The position numbers were made by a program, and so were the translations under genes. A stretch of 64,000 nt of DNA from Verrucomicrobiota bacterium (GTDB lineage Bacteria > Verrucomicrobiota > Verrucomicrobiia > Limisphaerales > J093), in the NCBI GenBank assembly GCA_022710935.1, contig JAKLFY010000001.1, forward strand, positions 62,001 through 126,000, read 5' to 3'. Position 1 is the first letter of the stretch, and every line of letters starts with the position of its first letter. Shown piece by piece: positions 55,086-63,180 of this stretch. The notes below the pieces were generated by a model that ran no database searches, was not told the origin of the DNA, and saw only the letters and a program-made list of their open reading frames with translations.

Positions 55086-57665
55086 ATGCGAATTCCATAC
55101 GCCTTCCCGTCTGCGATCACACTCGGTCTCCTGGTCGCGTTTGCGCGATCCGGTCAGTCGAGTCCGGGCGTCGAGGGGCCACCCAATCCAGGTCAGGCCG
55201 GAACGAGCGAAGCGATTGACCTTCGGTCCGAGTTCGACAAGCTGGGGTTGGATCGGCGTCGGCAGGGCAAACGCCCCACCTGTTCGGTGTTCACGGTCGC
55301 AGGGGCCCTCGAATTCGCTGTGGCGAAACGCCAGGGCCATTGTCCGCGTCTGAGCGTCGAGTTCCTGAACTGGGCGGCCAACACGGTGTGCGGAGACGCG
55401 GAGGACGGGGCCTTCTTCTCCGATCTGTGGAAAGGCTATGCGGCGCACGGCATCTGTCTCGAGGAGGATATGCCCTACGCCGCGGCGCTCGATCCGGCTC
55501 GCGCGCCGACCGCCGAGGCCATGGCCGATGCCATGACCCGACTCCCGCTGGCTTTGCGCCTCGAGTGGATCAAGGAGTGGGACGTCAAGACCGGCCTCAC
55601 CGAGGCCCACCTCGCCGCCATCAAGCAGACGCTGGCGGCGGGTTGGCCCATCTGCGGCGGCTTCCGCTGGCCCAAACAGGCCCAGTGGGTCGACGGTGTC
55701 CTGCAGATGTGTCCCGCCGACGTTGTCTACGATGGCCATAGCGTGCTGTTGGTGGGCTATCGCAACGATCGCGCTCAGCCCGGAGGCGGCGTCTTCCTGT
55801 TCCGCAACACGGCGAATGACGGGCGCGACGGGGCGATGCCATTCGAGTACGCGGCGGCTTACATGAACGACGCTGCCTGGATCGATTTCGAAAGTCGCTC
55901 GAACAGGCGTGCCGGCCAGAACGGCACTGAACCGGGAGCCAAGGGGGCGCAGAGGGCGGACGGGAACGAGGCGGGCTGCTCGACCGCCGTTTGCTCCACA
56001 GATGCGCTGGGCGCTTTGGCATCGCCGCCGACGGGCCGCAACCGTCGTGTTTCGAGCAACCAGCTCCCGAAATGGAACGACGCGAACCTGGATATGACTC
56101 TGCTGCCTCCGGGCAAGTCGCTCGAAATGCCGCTGCTCGAAGGACCGGGCGTCATCACGCACATCTGGTTCACCAGCCACGCCGGGCGGGTCAACGAACT
56201 CAACGCCCTCTCTCTGCGCATTTACTGGGACGAGCGCCCCGAGCCGGGGGTCGAGACGCCGGTCGGCGAGTTCTTCGCCGTCGGGCAAGGCCGTCCGGCG
56301 TCGGTCGAGAGCGTCCCGGTGCAGGTTTCGCCGACGGGATCGCTGACGTGTTTCTGGCGAATGCCTTTTGCCAAATCGGCCCGAATCGTGGTCTCGAACG
56401 ACAATCCCGATCGGATGGCGGGTCTGTACTGGCAGGTGGACTGGGTCGAGTTGGATGCGCTGCCTGCCGACACGGCTTACTTTCATGCGCGCTACCGCCA
56501 GGAATATCCGGCGGTGGACGGGCGCGATTATCTTCTGGCTGACATCGAGGGACAGGGCCGATACGTCGGCACGGTCATGTCCGTCACGCTGGCACAGGAC
56601 GGTTGGTGGGGCGAGGGCGATGACTTCTTCTACATCGATGGCGAGACGGTGCCGAGTCTTCAGGGCACGGGCAGCGAGGATTACTTCAACGACGCCTGGG
56701 GGTTCCGTCCGCGGACCGGTCCGTGGTTCGGCCAGCCGCGATGGCAGGGCGACAATGCCGGGGACAGCGGCGTCTGCTATCGCTGGCATGTGCTCGATCC
56801 GGTCGGGTTCCGCCATTCGCTCAAGGTCGCCATCGAGCACAAGGGCAATCGCGTCGACGACACCGAGGGTTTCTACATCGATCGACCGGACTTCATCAGC
56901 AGCGTGGCATTTTGGTATCAGACGGGCGAGCCAAAGCGGTGGGAGAAGCTGCCGCCGTTTGTCGAGCGGCGCATTCCCTGGCAGCACCATCACTTTGTTC
57001 GCGCATTCCGCGAGGCCCAAACGACCGGCGCGGCCAAAGCGCGGGTCGAGACCACGGGGATGTTCGGCGCTCGTCCGGTGCTGGGCTGGCCCAACACCGA
57101 AGCCGGCGCGCGGCTGACGCTGCCATTCGTTGTCGCCGAGGGCGGGCGTTACGCCGTGCGGTTGACGGCGTCAGCCGCCCCCGGGCAAGGCTTCTACGCC
57201 ATCGAGTTGGACGGGCTCAATGCGCTCGATCGGGCTGATTTCCGCGCGCCCGAATCCGAGGAACTCGATCTATCACTGGGCACACATGAGCTGGCCCCCG
57301 GTCCGCACACGGTCGCGTTTCGCGCCCTCGCGGACGAGCGAGGACAGGCCGGGCCGCTGGCGGTCGAGATGCTGCGGTTGCTGCGTCTGCCGCCAGAGGC
57401 CACGCGCGCGATCAAGACCCATCACGAGGCGCATTTCATCCGGCTGGGCATTGGCCGGGCGGTCTATGCGCATCGACTCGCTTACGGAGATGTGCCCGAG
57501 TCGCTCGAAAGACTCGTCCAGACAGGCCTGATGGACCCGCGGTATCTTAAGGATGAGAATCAGCAGCCGCTGCGCTCGCGGCGCGAAGGCGACTCGATCG
57601 TCGTCGAAAGCACCGGGCCGGGCCGGTGGACCCATCGCTGGCAAGGCCTCGATGCGCGGCGCTGA
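55086..57665 (+). CDS. Papain-like cysteine protease fused to GH172 (DUF2961) glycosidase
   Basis: 859 residues with an N-terminal export segment. Residues 45-270 are papain-like (C1): Q60 and C66 in 'QGKRPTCSVFTVAGALEF' are six apart, as in papain; H218 lies in 'YDGHSVLLVGYRND' and N241 in 'FLFRNTAND'. A ~55-residue low-complexity linker follows. From about 320 the DUF2961/GH172 domain starts ('LLEGPGVITHIW'). E510 in 'WWGEGDD' and E531 in 'GTGSEDYFNDAWGF' are 21 residues apart, the spacing I recall for the catalytic pair of the GH172 fructanase. A beta domain follows and the end is uncharacterised. Single open frame; no frameshift at the junction. Confidence 0.87.
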   Translation: MRIPYAFPSAITLGLLVAFARSGQSSPGVEGPPNPGQAGTSEAIDLRSEFDKLGLDRRRQGKRPTCSVFTVAGALEFAVAKRQGHCPRLSVEFLNWAANTVCGDAEDGAFFSDLWKGYAAHGICLEEDMPYAAALDPARAPTAEAMADAMTRLPLALRLEWIKEWDVKTGLTEAHLAAIKQTLAAGWPICGGFRWPKQAQWVDGVLQMCPADVVYDGHSVLLVGYRNDRAQPGGGVFLFRNTANDGRDGAMPFEYAAAYMNDAAWIDFESRSNRRAGQNGTEPGAKGAQRADGNEAGCSTAVCSTDALGALASPPTGRNRRVSSNQLPKWNDANLDMTLLPPGKSLEMPLLEGPGVITHIWFTSHAGRVNELNALSLRIYWDERPEPGVETPVGEFFAVGQGRPASVESVPVQVSPTGSLTCFWRMPFAKSARIVVSNDNPDRMAGLYWQVDWVELDALPADTAYFHARYRQEYPAVDGRDYLLADIEGQGRYVGTVMSVTLAQDGWWGEGDDFFYIDGETVPSLQGTGSEDYFNDAWGFRPRTGPWFGQPRWQGDNAGDSGVCYRWHVLDPVGFRHSLKVAIEHKGNRVDDTEGFYIDRPDFISSVAFWYQTGEPKRWEKLPPFVERRIPWQHHHFVRAFREAQTTGAAKARVETTGMFGARPVLGWPNTEAGARLTLPFVVAEGGRYAVRLTASAAPGQGFYAIELDGLNALDRADFRAPESEELDLSLGTHELAPGPHTVAFRALADERGQAGPLAVEMLRLLRLPPEATRAIKTHHEAHFIRLGIGRAVYAHRLAYGDVPESLERLVQTGLMDPRYLKDENQQPLRSRREGDSIVVESTGPGRWTHRWQGLDARR

Positions 57666-57750
57666 CCCGCCTGTTTCACACCTCGTATGTGCACATGGCA
57701 GTCAGACTTCGCATGATGTCTACAAAGGGGCAGACACCGATGTTCGATGT

Positions 57751-57826
57751 TGTAGGCCGCGTGCCCCCACGCGGCGCGAATGATGAGATCGGGAACAGCA
57801 CTGCGCCGATCCGGGGACCCGGCGGG
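57751..57826. repeat. REPIN-like element with degenerate right arm
   Basis: The left hairpin is intact (TGTAGGCCGCGTGCCCCCAC then GCGGC). The right part keeps 'CCGGGGACCCGG' but loses the final GGCCTACA (here GGCGGGTTGG). It occupies most of the 241-base gap between the GH172 fusion and the photolyase gene; nothing else was recognised there. Confidence 0.75.
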
Positions 57827-57906
57827 TTGGTGTGTGTCTGCGCATGATGCGGCTATAACGGGCATGAAACTCAACACCTGTTCGAGCGCACCCGCGTCCT
57901 TTGACT

Positions 57907-59361
57907 ATGAAGCGTCCCTCGATCCACTGGTTCCGATCCGATTTGCGTCTGGCGGACAACCCTGCACTCGATGCGGCCGTTCGGGAGGGCGGACCGGTTG
58001 TGCCGGTGTTTGTCTGGGCGCCGGACGAGGAGGGTTCGTGGGCTCCGGGCAGCGCGTCTCGGTGGTGGCTGCATCAATCTCTCGAGGCCCTGAACGCCGA
58101 CCTGCGAGCGCTCGGATCGAGGCTGATCCTGCGCCGCGGACCGAGTTTGCCGGCGTTGATCCAGTTGGCGAGGGAGACAGGCGCCAGAGCGCTGTTCTGG
58201 AACCGGCGCTACGAACCGGCTGTGGCGGCCCGGGATGCGCAGATCCGGGACGAACTCCAGCGCAGCGGCCTGAATGTGGAAATGTTCAATGCGGCGCTGC
58301 TGCATGAACCGGAGGCGATCCGGAATCAGAGCGGCAAGCCGTTCCAAGTCTTCACCCCCTTCTGGAAGCGCTGCCTGGCCGAGCCCGACCCGCCCGAGCC
58401 GACGAGCCGTATCGAGCGGCTGTCCGCCCCGGCCGCATGGCCTGCGTCGCTGCGGCTCGATGCGTTCGATCTCGAGCCGAGCCCCGACTGGGCCGGAGGC
58501 CTCCGGGACGCGTGGCAGCCGGGCGAGGCGGGCGCACAGGCGAATCTGCGCCACTTCCTGAGCAGCGCGTTTGCAGAGTATGCAGAGCAGCGGAACCGTC
58601 CGGATGTCCGGGGCACGTCGAGGCTCTCGCCCCATTTGCATTTCGGCGAGATCGGCCCGCGCCAGGTCTGGCATGACCTCGAGCGCATGGCGGCAGGCCG
58701 CCGTTTGCCCGTTGCAACCTGGCGCGGGTCGGCCTTTCTGGCCGAGGTGGGCTGGCGCGAATTCTCGCACCATTTGCTCTGGCACTTTCCGCACACACCC
58801 GAAGAACCGCTGCGGCCGGCATTCGCGAAATTCCCCTGGCGGACCGAGCCGGCGTTTCTCGAAGCGTGGCGGCGAGGTCGGACCGGCTATCCGATTGTGG
58901 ACGCCGGCATGAGGGAGTTGTGGGCGACCGGCTGGATGCACAACCGCGTCCGGATGATTGCGGCTTCGTTCCTTGTGAAGGACTTGCTCCTGCCGTGGAT
59001 CGAAGGCGCGCGATGGTTCTGGGACACGCTGGTCGATGCCGACCTCGCTCAAAACACACTGGGCTGGCAATGGGTCGCCGGCTGCGGCGCGGACGCCGCC
59101 CCGTACTTCCGGATCTTCAATCCGGTCAGCCAGGGGCAGAAGTTCGACCCGCACGGCGATTACGTCCGTCGCTGGTGTCCCGAGTTGGCGGAGCTGCCGA
59201 CCCAATGGATCCACCGGCCGCACGAGGCGCCGACCGAGGTGTTGCGCGCCGCCGGGATCGAGATCGGTCGCGCCTATCCCGAGCCGATCGTGAGCCACGC
59301 CATCGCGCGCGAGGTCGCCCTCGAAGCCTACGGGCGCATCAGCGCCACCAAAGGGAACTAG
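57907..59361 (+). CDS. phrB: Deoxyribodipyrimidine photolyase (class I)
   Basis: 484 residues from the ATG at 57907 (an upstream TTG at 57901 adds two). The N-terminal antenna domain begins 'IHWFRSDLRLADNPAL'. FAD-binding motifs are 'TSRLSPHLHFGEIGPRQVW', 'GYPIVDAGMRELWATGWMHN' and 'NTLGWQWVAGCGADAAPYF'. It repairs cyclobutane pyrimidine dimers using light. The Asn of 'DLAQNTLGWQW' region and the Trp-rich C-terminal half are as in CPD photolyases, though a cryptochrome-like role cannot be excluded by sequence alone. Confidence 0.94.
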   Translation: MKRPSIHWFRSDLRLADNPALDAAVREGGPVVPVFVWAPDEEGSWAPGSASRWWLHQSLEALNADLRALGSRLILRRGPSLPALIQLARETGARALFWNRRYEPAVAARDAQIRDELQRSGLNVEMFNAALLHEPEAIRNQSGKPFQVFTPFWKRCLAEPDPPEPTSRIERLSAPAAWPASLRLDAFDLEPSPDWAGGLRDAWQPGEAGAQANLRHFLSSAFAEYAEQRNRPDVRGTSRLSPHLHFGEIGPRQVWHDLERMAAGRRLPVATWRGSAFLAEVGWREFSHHLLWHFPHTPEEPLRPAFAKFPWRTEPAFLEAWRRGRTGYPIVDAGMRELWATGWMHNRVRMIAASFLVKDLLLPWIEGARWFWDTLVDADLAQNTLGWQWVAGCGADAAPYFRIFNPVSQGQKFDPHGDYVRRWCPELAELPTQWIHRPHEAPTEVLRAAGIEIGRAYPEPIVSHAIAREVALEAYGRISATKGN

Positions 59362-59413
59362 TTGCCCCAAACAAAAACTTGTATTTGGGCGAATCGGGTC
59401 GAGTGTCAGCATC

Positions 59414-59977
59414 GTGGGAAACAGTTGGTACCAAAAACTCTTTGGGCTCGAGCCGCGGGACCGTCATGACGACGTCCGGGTGAGGGCTGATCACGGCGAT
59501 GCGGACGCCCAGTTCTCGCTCGGGGTGCTGTACAGCGCAGCCGAGGGCGAGCAACAGGACCTGCCGCAGGCCGCGCGCTGGTACCAACAGGCGGCCGAGC
59601 AGAATCATCCGTTGGCGGAGTTCAATCTCAGCTTGATGCTCGCCGAGGGACAGGGTGTGCCGCGGGACGACGCCGGGGCGTTGCGCTGGATGCGCCGGGC
59701 TGCCGATCACGGCGATGCCGGCGCCCAATACAGCCTGGGAAACCTCTGTCACCGCGCCAGCCTCAACGGGGCGGAATTGGACGCGGTGGAATCGCGGATC
59801 GAGGCCTACAAGTGGCTCACTCTGGCTGCCGCCCAGGGCTACAAGGACGCAGCGATTTCATGCGCGGGACTGTCGCTGGTCATGAGCAGGGAAGAGCTTG
59901 CCGAAGCCAATGCGCGCGCGCAGCACCTGTTGCCGCCCGTCGTCGCTGAGTCGGAAGAGCGTCCCGGAGACGATTGA
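59414..59977 (+). CDS. Sel1-like repeat protein
   Basis: 187 residues, starting at GTG. Sel1 repeats of the form 'G.A.AQ..LG.LY..G.GV..D...A..W...AA' are visible: 'GDADAQFSLGVLYSAAEG', 'HPLAEFNLSLMLAEGQGVPR' and 'GDAGAQYSLGNLCHRA', plus a final 'YKWLTLAAAQGYKDA'. No signal peptide, so probably cytosolic. Sel1 proteins serve as protein-interaction scaffolds; the partner is unknown. It follows the photolyase by about 50 bases on the same strand. Confidence 0.88.
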   Translation: MGNSWYQKLFGLEPRDRHDDVRVRADHGDADAQFSLGVLYSAAEGEQQDLPQAARWYQQAAEQNHPLAEFNLSLMLAEGQGVPRDDAGALRWMRRAADHGDAGAQYSLGNLCHRASLNGAELDAVESRIEAYKWLTLAAAQGYKDAAISCAGLSLVMSREELAEANARAQHLLPPVVAESEERPGDD

Positions 59978-59985
59978 CAGGTTGG

Positions 59986-60606
59986 CTATGCCAGTTCCTC
60001 GCCCAACTCGACGTTCCAGTAAGCCAGGTCGAGGAAGTGCTTCCAACTGTCGTGGCAGGGAAGGCCGAGGTTGACCTGCACGAACGGACGCCACTTCGGC
60101 CGCTTGGGCTTGCGGATCAGGTGCATGCGGGCTTCCTGCGGCGTTCGGTTGGCCTTGAGTGTGTTGCAGGCCACGCACGAGCACACGATGTTCTCCCACG
60201 TAGTCGGCCCGCCGCGGTCGCGCGGGATGACGTGGTCGAGGTTGAGGTCCTTTCGCTCGAACGTGCGCCCGCAATACTGGCACATGTTCTTGTCCCGTTC
60301 GAAGATGTTGTGTCGGGTGAATTTGACCTCCTTCTTCGGAAGGCGGTCAAACATGAGCAGCAGGATCACGCGCGGCACCCGGATCCTGAACGAGATGGTC
60401 CCGATCGACTCCGCTTGCGGTTCCTGGCGCGAAAAGTCACGCCACTCGTTGAAATTATAGGTCTGGAAGTTCCCGTCGATCGTGTTGAGAACCACCTGGG
60501 CGTGCCCCTCGAACACCAAGGTCAATGCCCGCCGCACGCTGCAGACATTGACCGCCTGCCACAAGCGGTTGAGCACCAGCACATGTTCGCTGAGGAACGA
60601 ACTCAT
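59986..60606 (-). CDS. HNH endonuclease domain protein
   Basis: 206 residues from the ATG at 60606 (MSSFLSEHVLVLNRLW), which matches the usual start of this family. The HNH module has the zinc ribbon pairs 'CQYCG' and 'CVACN' flanking 'LNLDHVIPRDRGGPTTWENI'. Stand-alone HNH proteins with this N-terminus are widespread in bacteria and of unclear biological role (DNA repair, defence or processing). Convergent with the Sel1 gene. Confidence 0.92.
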   Translation of the reverse strand: MSSFLSEHVLVLNRLWQAVNVCSVRRALTLVFEGHAQVVLNTIDGNFQTYNFNEWRDFSRQEPQAESIGTISFRIRVPRVILLLMFDRLPKKEVKFTRHNIFERDKNMCQYCGRTFERKDLNLDHVIPRDRGGPTTWENIVCSCVACNTLKANRTPQEARMHLIRKPKRPKWRPFVQVNLGLPCHDSWKHFLDLAYWNVELGEELA

Positions 60607-60660
60607 ACCTGCTTCCAAGTGTGGCGACGCTATCACGGATGTCACAGCAGTGTCAATCGC

Positions 60661-60768
60661 ACCCTGACCCGGCGTACGTACCGGTGTCTGTCCTCGCGCC
60701 GCGTGGGGGCACGCGGCCTACAGGATCGATGACTGCTCCGCTGTAGGCCGGGTCCCCCTTGACCCTAC
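60661..60768. repeat. REPIN-like element, inverted, degenerate
   Basis: The left arm is present in reverse orientation (GCCGCGTGGGGGCACGCGGC then CTACA, ending 60722), including the internal 'GGTGTCTGTCCT' spacer (reverse of AGGACAGACACC in the other copies). After a gap, TGTAGGCCGGGTCCCC (60742-60757) is a right arm in the same reversed sense. It lies in the 409-base gap 60607-61015. Confidence 0.7.
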
Positions 60769-60819
60769 GTTCTGAGCGCTGTCAAAAGGAGACCTGGCGG
60801 TTTTCAAGCACGCTTTTCG

Positions 60820-60922
60820 CCCATGAACCGGTTCGTCGCCGGCGACGTGAGTCGGCGCTGATCCTTGTCTTCCGCAGAGCGAGATGGCGCGGACTGACGT
60901 CCGCGGCTACGAGGTTCATGGG
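60820..60922. repeat. Second dispersed palindrome (CCCATGAAC family)
   Basis: Ends in perfect inverted repeats CCCATGAACC (60820-60829) and GGTTCATGGG (60913-60922). The inner arms are imperfect but clear: 'CGACGTGAGTCGGCGC' against 'GCGCGGACTGACGTCCGCGG'. The whole 103 bases can fold on itself, in the manner of a MITE. I recall the same word (spelling MNLVAADVSP in one frame) in other verrucomicrobial intergenic regions. No second copy was noticed here. Confidence 0.65.
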
Positions 60923-61015
60923 CAGACTGCTGGCCCCCCGGGGGCGTGCCCGATGCGCGGAGCCAGCCCGATTGTCCAATTGCCAAACCTCCAGGCTCGG
61001 CTCTAGTATGCCGCC

Positions 61016-63136
61016 ATGAAATGCATGACCCGGCTCGGGGTCGGATTGCTCTCGATGTGCGCCGGCGCGCTCCTGGCGATTGCCCAGGCGCCGGACGACT
61101 TGTATGTGCGGATCTACAATTTGATCCAGCAGGCGGATTCCCTGCGCGCCACCGGGCGTGTCCAGGACGCCCTCGAGAGGTACGTTGAAGCCCGGACCGT
61201 GCTCGACCAGCTCGAGGCCAGCTATCCCAACTGGAACCCGAAGATTGTTAAATACCGCCGCGACTACATCGCCGAGCGCATGGGCCCCGGCGCCCCGTCG
61301 ACACCCAGTGCCCCAACGCCCGCGCCCGCCGCCAGCGCCCCCACCTCCATCGCGCCAGGGGTGAAGATCGACCCGGACTCCGGTCAGCGGATGACTGCGC
61401 TGCTGGAGGAAATCGCGAGCCTCAGCGCCGAGCGCGACACCCTCCAGGTCAAACTGCGCGAGGCCCTGACGGTTCAGCCCGCCGCGGTGGATCCGCGCGA
61501 GTTGTCCAAAGCCGAGCGTCGCCTTCAGGAGGCGCTGGCCGAGAACCAGAACCTCAAGGCCAATCTGGCTGAACATCAGGCCAAGCTGGCGCGGGCGGCC
61601 GACCCGGACGCCTACGACGAAGCGCAAAAGGCGCTGAAAGAAGCCAACGACGCGCTCAAACGCCAAACACAATCGGTCACCGTCCTCACCAAGGAGCGGG
61701 ATGCCTTGCAGCAAAAACTCCAGCGCGCGACCGACAAGGCTCAAGCGCGAGCGGCCCGCGAGGAATCGAGGCCGACCAAGGCCGATTCCGCCGCTTACGC
61801 CGAAGCCCAGAAGGCGTTCAAGGAGGCACGGGATTCGCTCCGCCGGCAGGCCCAAGCCCTCACTGGCCTGACCAAGGAACGCGATTCCCTGCGCGAGCAA
61901 CTCGATCGCGCGAACCGCAGGAGCGAGACGCGCGCCGCGCAGGACGATTCCAAGCTGATGGCGGAACTCAAAACCAAGGCCGATGACCTGAAAGCCAAAC
62001 TCGATCAGGCCCAGACAACTCTCGAAGCGGAACGGGGTCGTTCGGCCATCCTCGAGTCCGAGAAACTCACCCTCGAGAACCGGGTGATGACCCTGTCCGC
62101 TCGCCCCTCCGCTCCCGCGCCGGCCCCGGCCGCGCCCGCAACTGCCAGCGCCGCCCCCGCCCCCGCTCCAACGCCGGCCGCCCCAAGCCCGACTCCGGTG
62201 ACTGCAGCCGCGCCCGCTGTCAGCCCGGCACCCGCCGTGGCGCCCGCCACCAAGGCGGAGAAGGCCGCCGAAAAGGCATGGATCAAGCAACTCGAGCGCG
62301 AACGCAACGATTTGCGCAAGCGGGTGGCCGCGCTCTCGCGCGAGGTCCAGGACCGCAAAGTGCGCGGCGGAACCGCGCAGCAGGATCGGCTCGCGGAGGA
62401 ACTGGCCATGCTGCGGGCGCGCATCCAAGTCTATGAAGCGCGTCAAGTGCCCTTCACACCCGAGGAGTTGGCCCTCTTCAACACCAAGGCCGCCCTGAGC
62501 GATCGGGCCGAGCTGTCCGCGTCCAAACGCTCCGCGCGACAGATCCCGGCGGGCGCCGCGGCCCTCGTTGCCGACGCCAGGCGCGCCTTCCAGCGCGGCC
62601 AGCTTGCCGAAGCCGAGCAGAAATTCAAGCAGGCGCTGGTTCTGGACGAGAAGAACGTGAATCTTCTGACCGACCTGGCTGCGACGCATCTGCAGCAGGG
62701 CCAACTCGAGGCGGCGGAAGTGGCGTTGAACAAAGTGACCGCGCAGGAGCCAAACGATCCTGAGGCCCTCGCCCTGCTGGGTCTGCTGCGCTATCAGCAG
62801 GCCAGATATGACGAGGCTCTCGATGTCCTGAGCCGGGCCGCGCAATTCAACCCGGACAACCCGAATACCCAAAACTACCTTGGCATCACGCTCGGCCTCA
62901 AAGGCCAGCGCGGCCCCGCCGAACAGGCGTTCCGAAAGGCCATTCAACTCAGCCCCGACTACCCGGAAGCCCACTACAACCTCGCCCTCATCTACGTCCA
63001 CCAGAAGCCCCCGTTCCTCGAATTGGCGCGCTGGCACTACAACAAGGCCCTCGCGGCAGGCCACCAGGCCAATCCTGAGATCGAGCGATTGCTCAGCGGC
63101 ACCGCCTCGACGTCATCGGCGCCTCAGAATCCCTGA
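61016..63136 (+). CDS. Exported coiled-coil / TPR protein
   Basis: 706 residues. A signal peptide ('LGVGLLSMCAGALLAIAQA') precedes a first helical pair ('DLYVRIYNLIQQADSLRATG') that opens a set of similar verrucomicrobial proteins. Residues ~110-350 form a long coiled coil (Lys/Glu/Leu heptads), interrupted near 360-410 by a Pro/Ala stretch, then another coiled coil. The last ~180 residues hold TPR repeats ('FQRGQLAEAEQKFKQALVLD', 'YDEALDVLSRAAQFNPDNPN'). Probably periplasmic or outer-membrane associated with a structural or assembly role; function not known. Confidence 0.88.
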   Translation: MKCMTRLGVGLLSMCAGALLAIAQAPDDLYVRIYNLIQQADSLRATGRVQDALERYVEARTVLDQLEASYPNWNPKIVKYRRDYIAERMGPGAPSTPSAPTPAPAASAPTSIAPGVKIDPDSGQRMTALLEEIASLSAERDTLQVKLREALTVQPAAVDPRELSKAERRLQEALAENQNLKANLAEHQAKLARAADPDAYDEAQKALKEANDALKRQTQSVTVLTKERDALQQKLQRATDKAQARAAREESRPTKADSAAYAEAQKAFKEARDSLRRQAQALTGLTKERDSLREQLDRANRRSETRAAQDDSKLMAELKTKADDLKAKLDQAQTTLEAERGRSAILESEKLTLENRVMTLSARPSAPAPAPAAPATASAAPAPAPTPAAPSPTPVTAAAPAVSPAPAVAPATKAEKAAEKAWIKQLERERNDLRKRVAALSREVQDRKVRGGTAQQDRLAEELAMLRARIQVYEARQVPFTPEELALFNTKAALSDRAELSASKRSARQIPAGAAALVADARRAFQRGQLAEAEQKFKQALVLDEKNVNLLTDLAATHLQQGQLEAAEVALNKVTAQEPNDPEALALLGLLRYQQARYDEALDVLSRAAQFNPDNPNTQNYLGITLGLKGQRGPAEQAFRKAIQLSPDYPEAHYNLALIYVHQKPPFLELARWHYNKALAAGHQANPEIERLLSGTASTSSAPQNP

Positions 63137-63180
63137 CTTCCGGGCTCGCCAATCGCCGTTCCGCTGCCATAATCCTCAGC

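Noticed and set aside
54864-57020. A 718-codon open frame antisense to the protease-GH172 gene
   Set aside because: No recognisable motif or start context; explained by GC-rich codon bias of the real gene.
57871-59412. A 513-codon open frame antisense to the photolyase
   Set aside because: The photolyase reading has all FAD-domain motifs; the antisense reading has none.
60782-63064. A 760-codon open frame antisense to the coiled-coil/TPR gene
   Set aside because: The Gly/Leu/Arg-rich translation reflects the repeats on the other strand; its end also runs through the CCCATGAAC palindrome.
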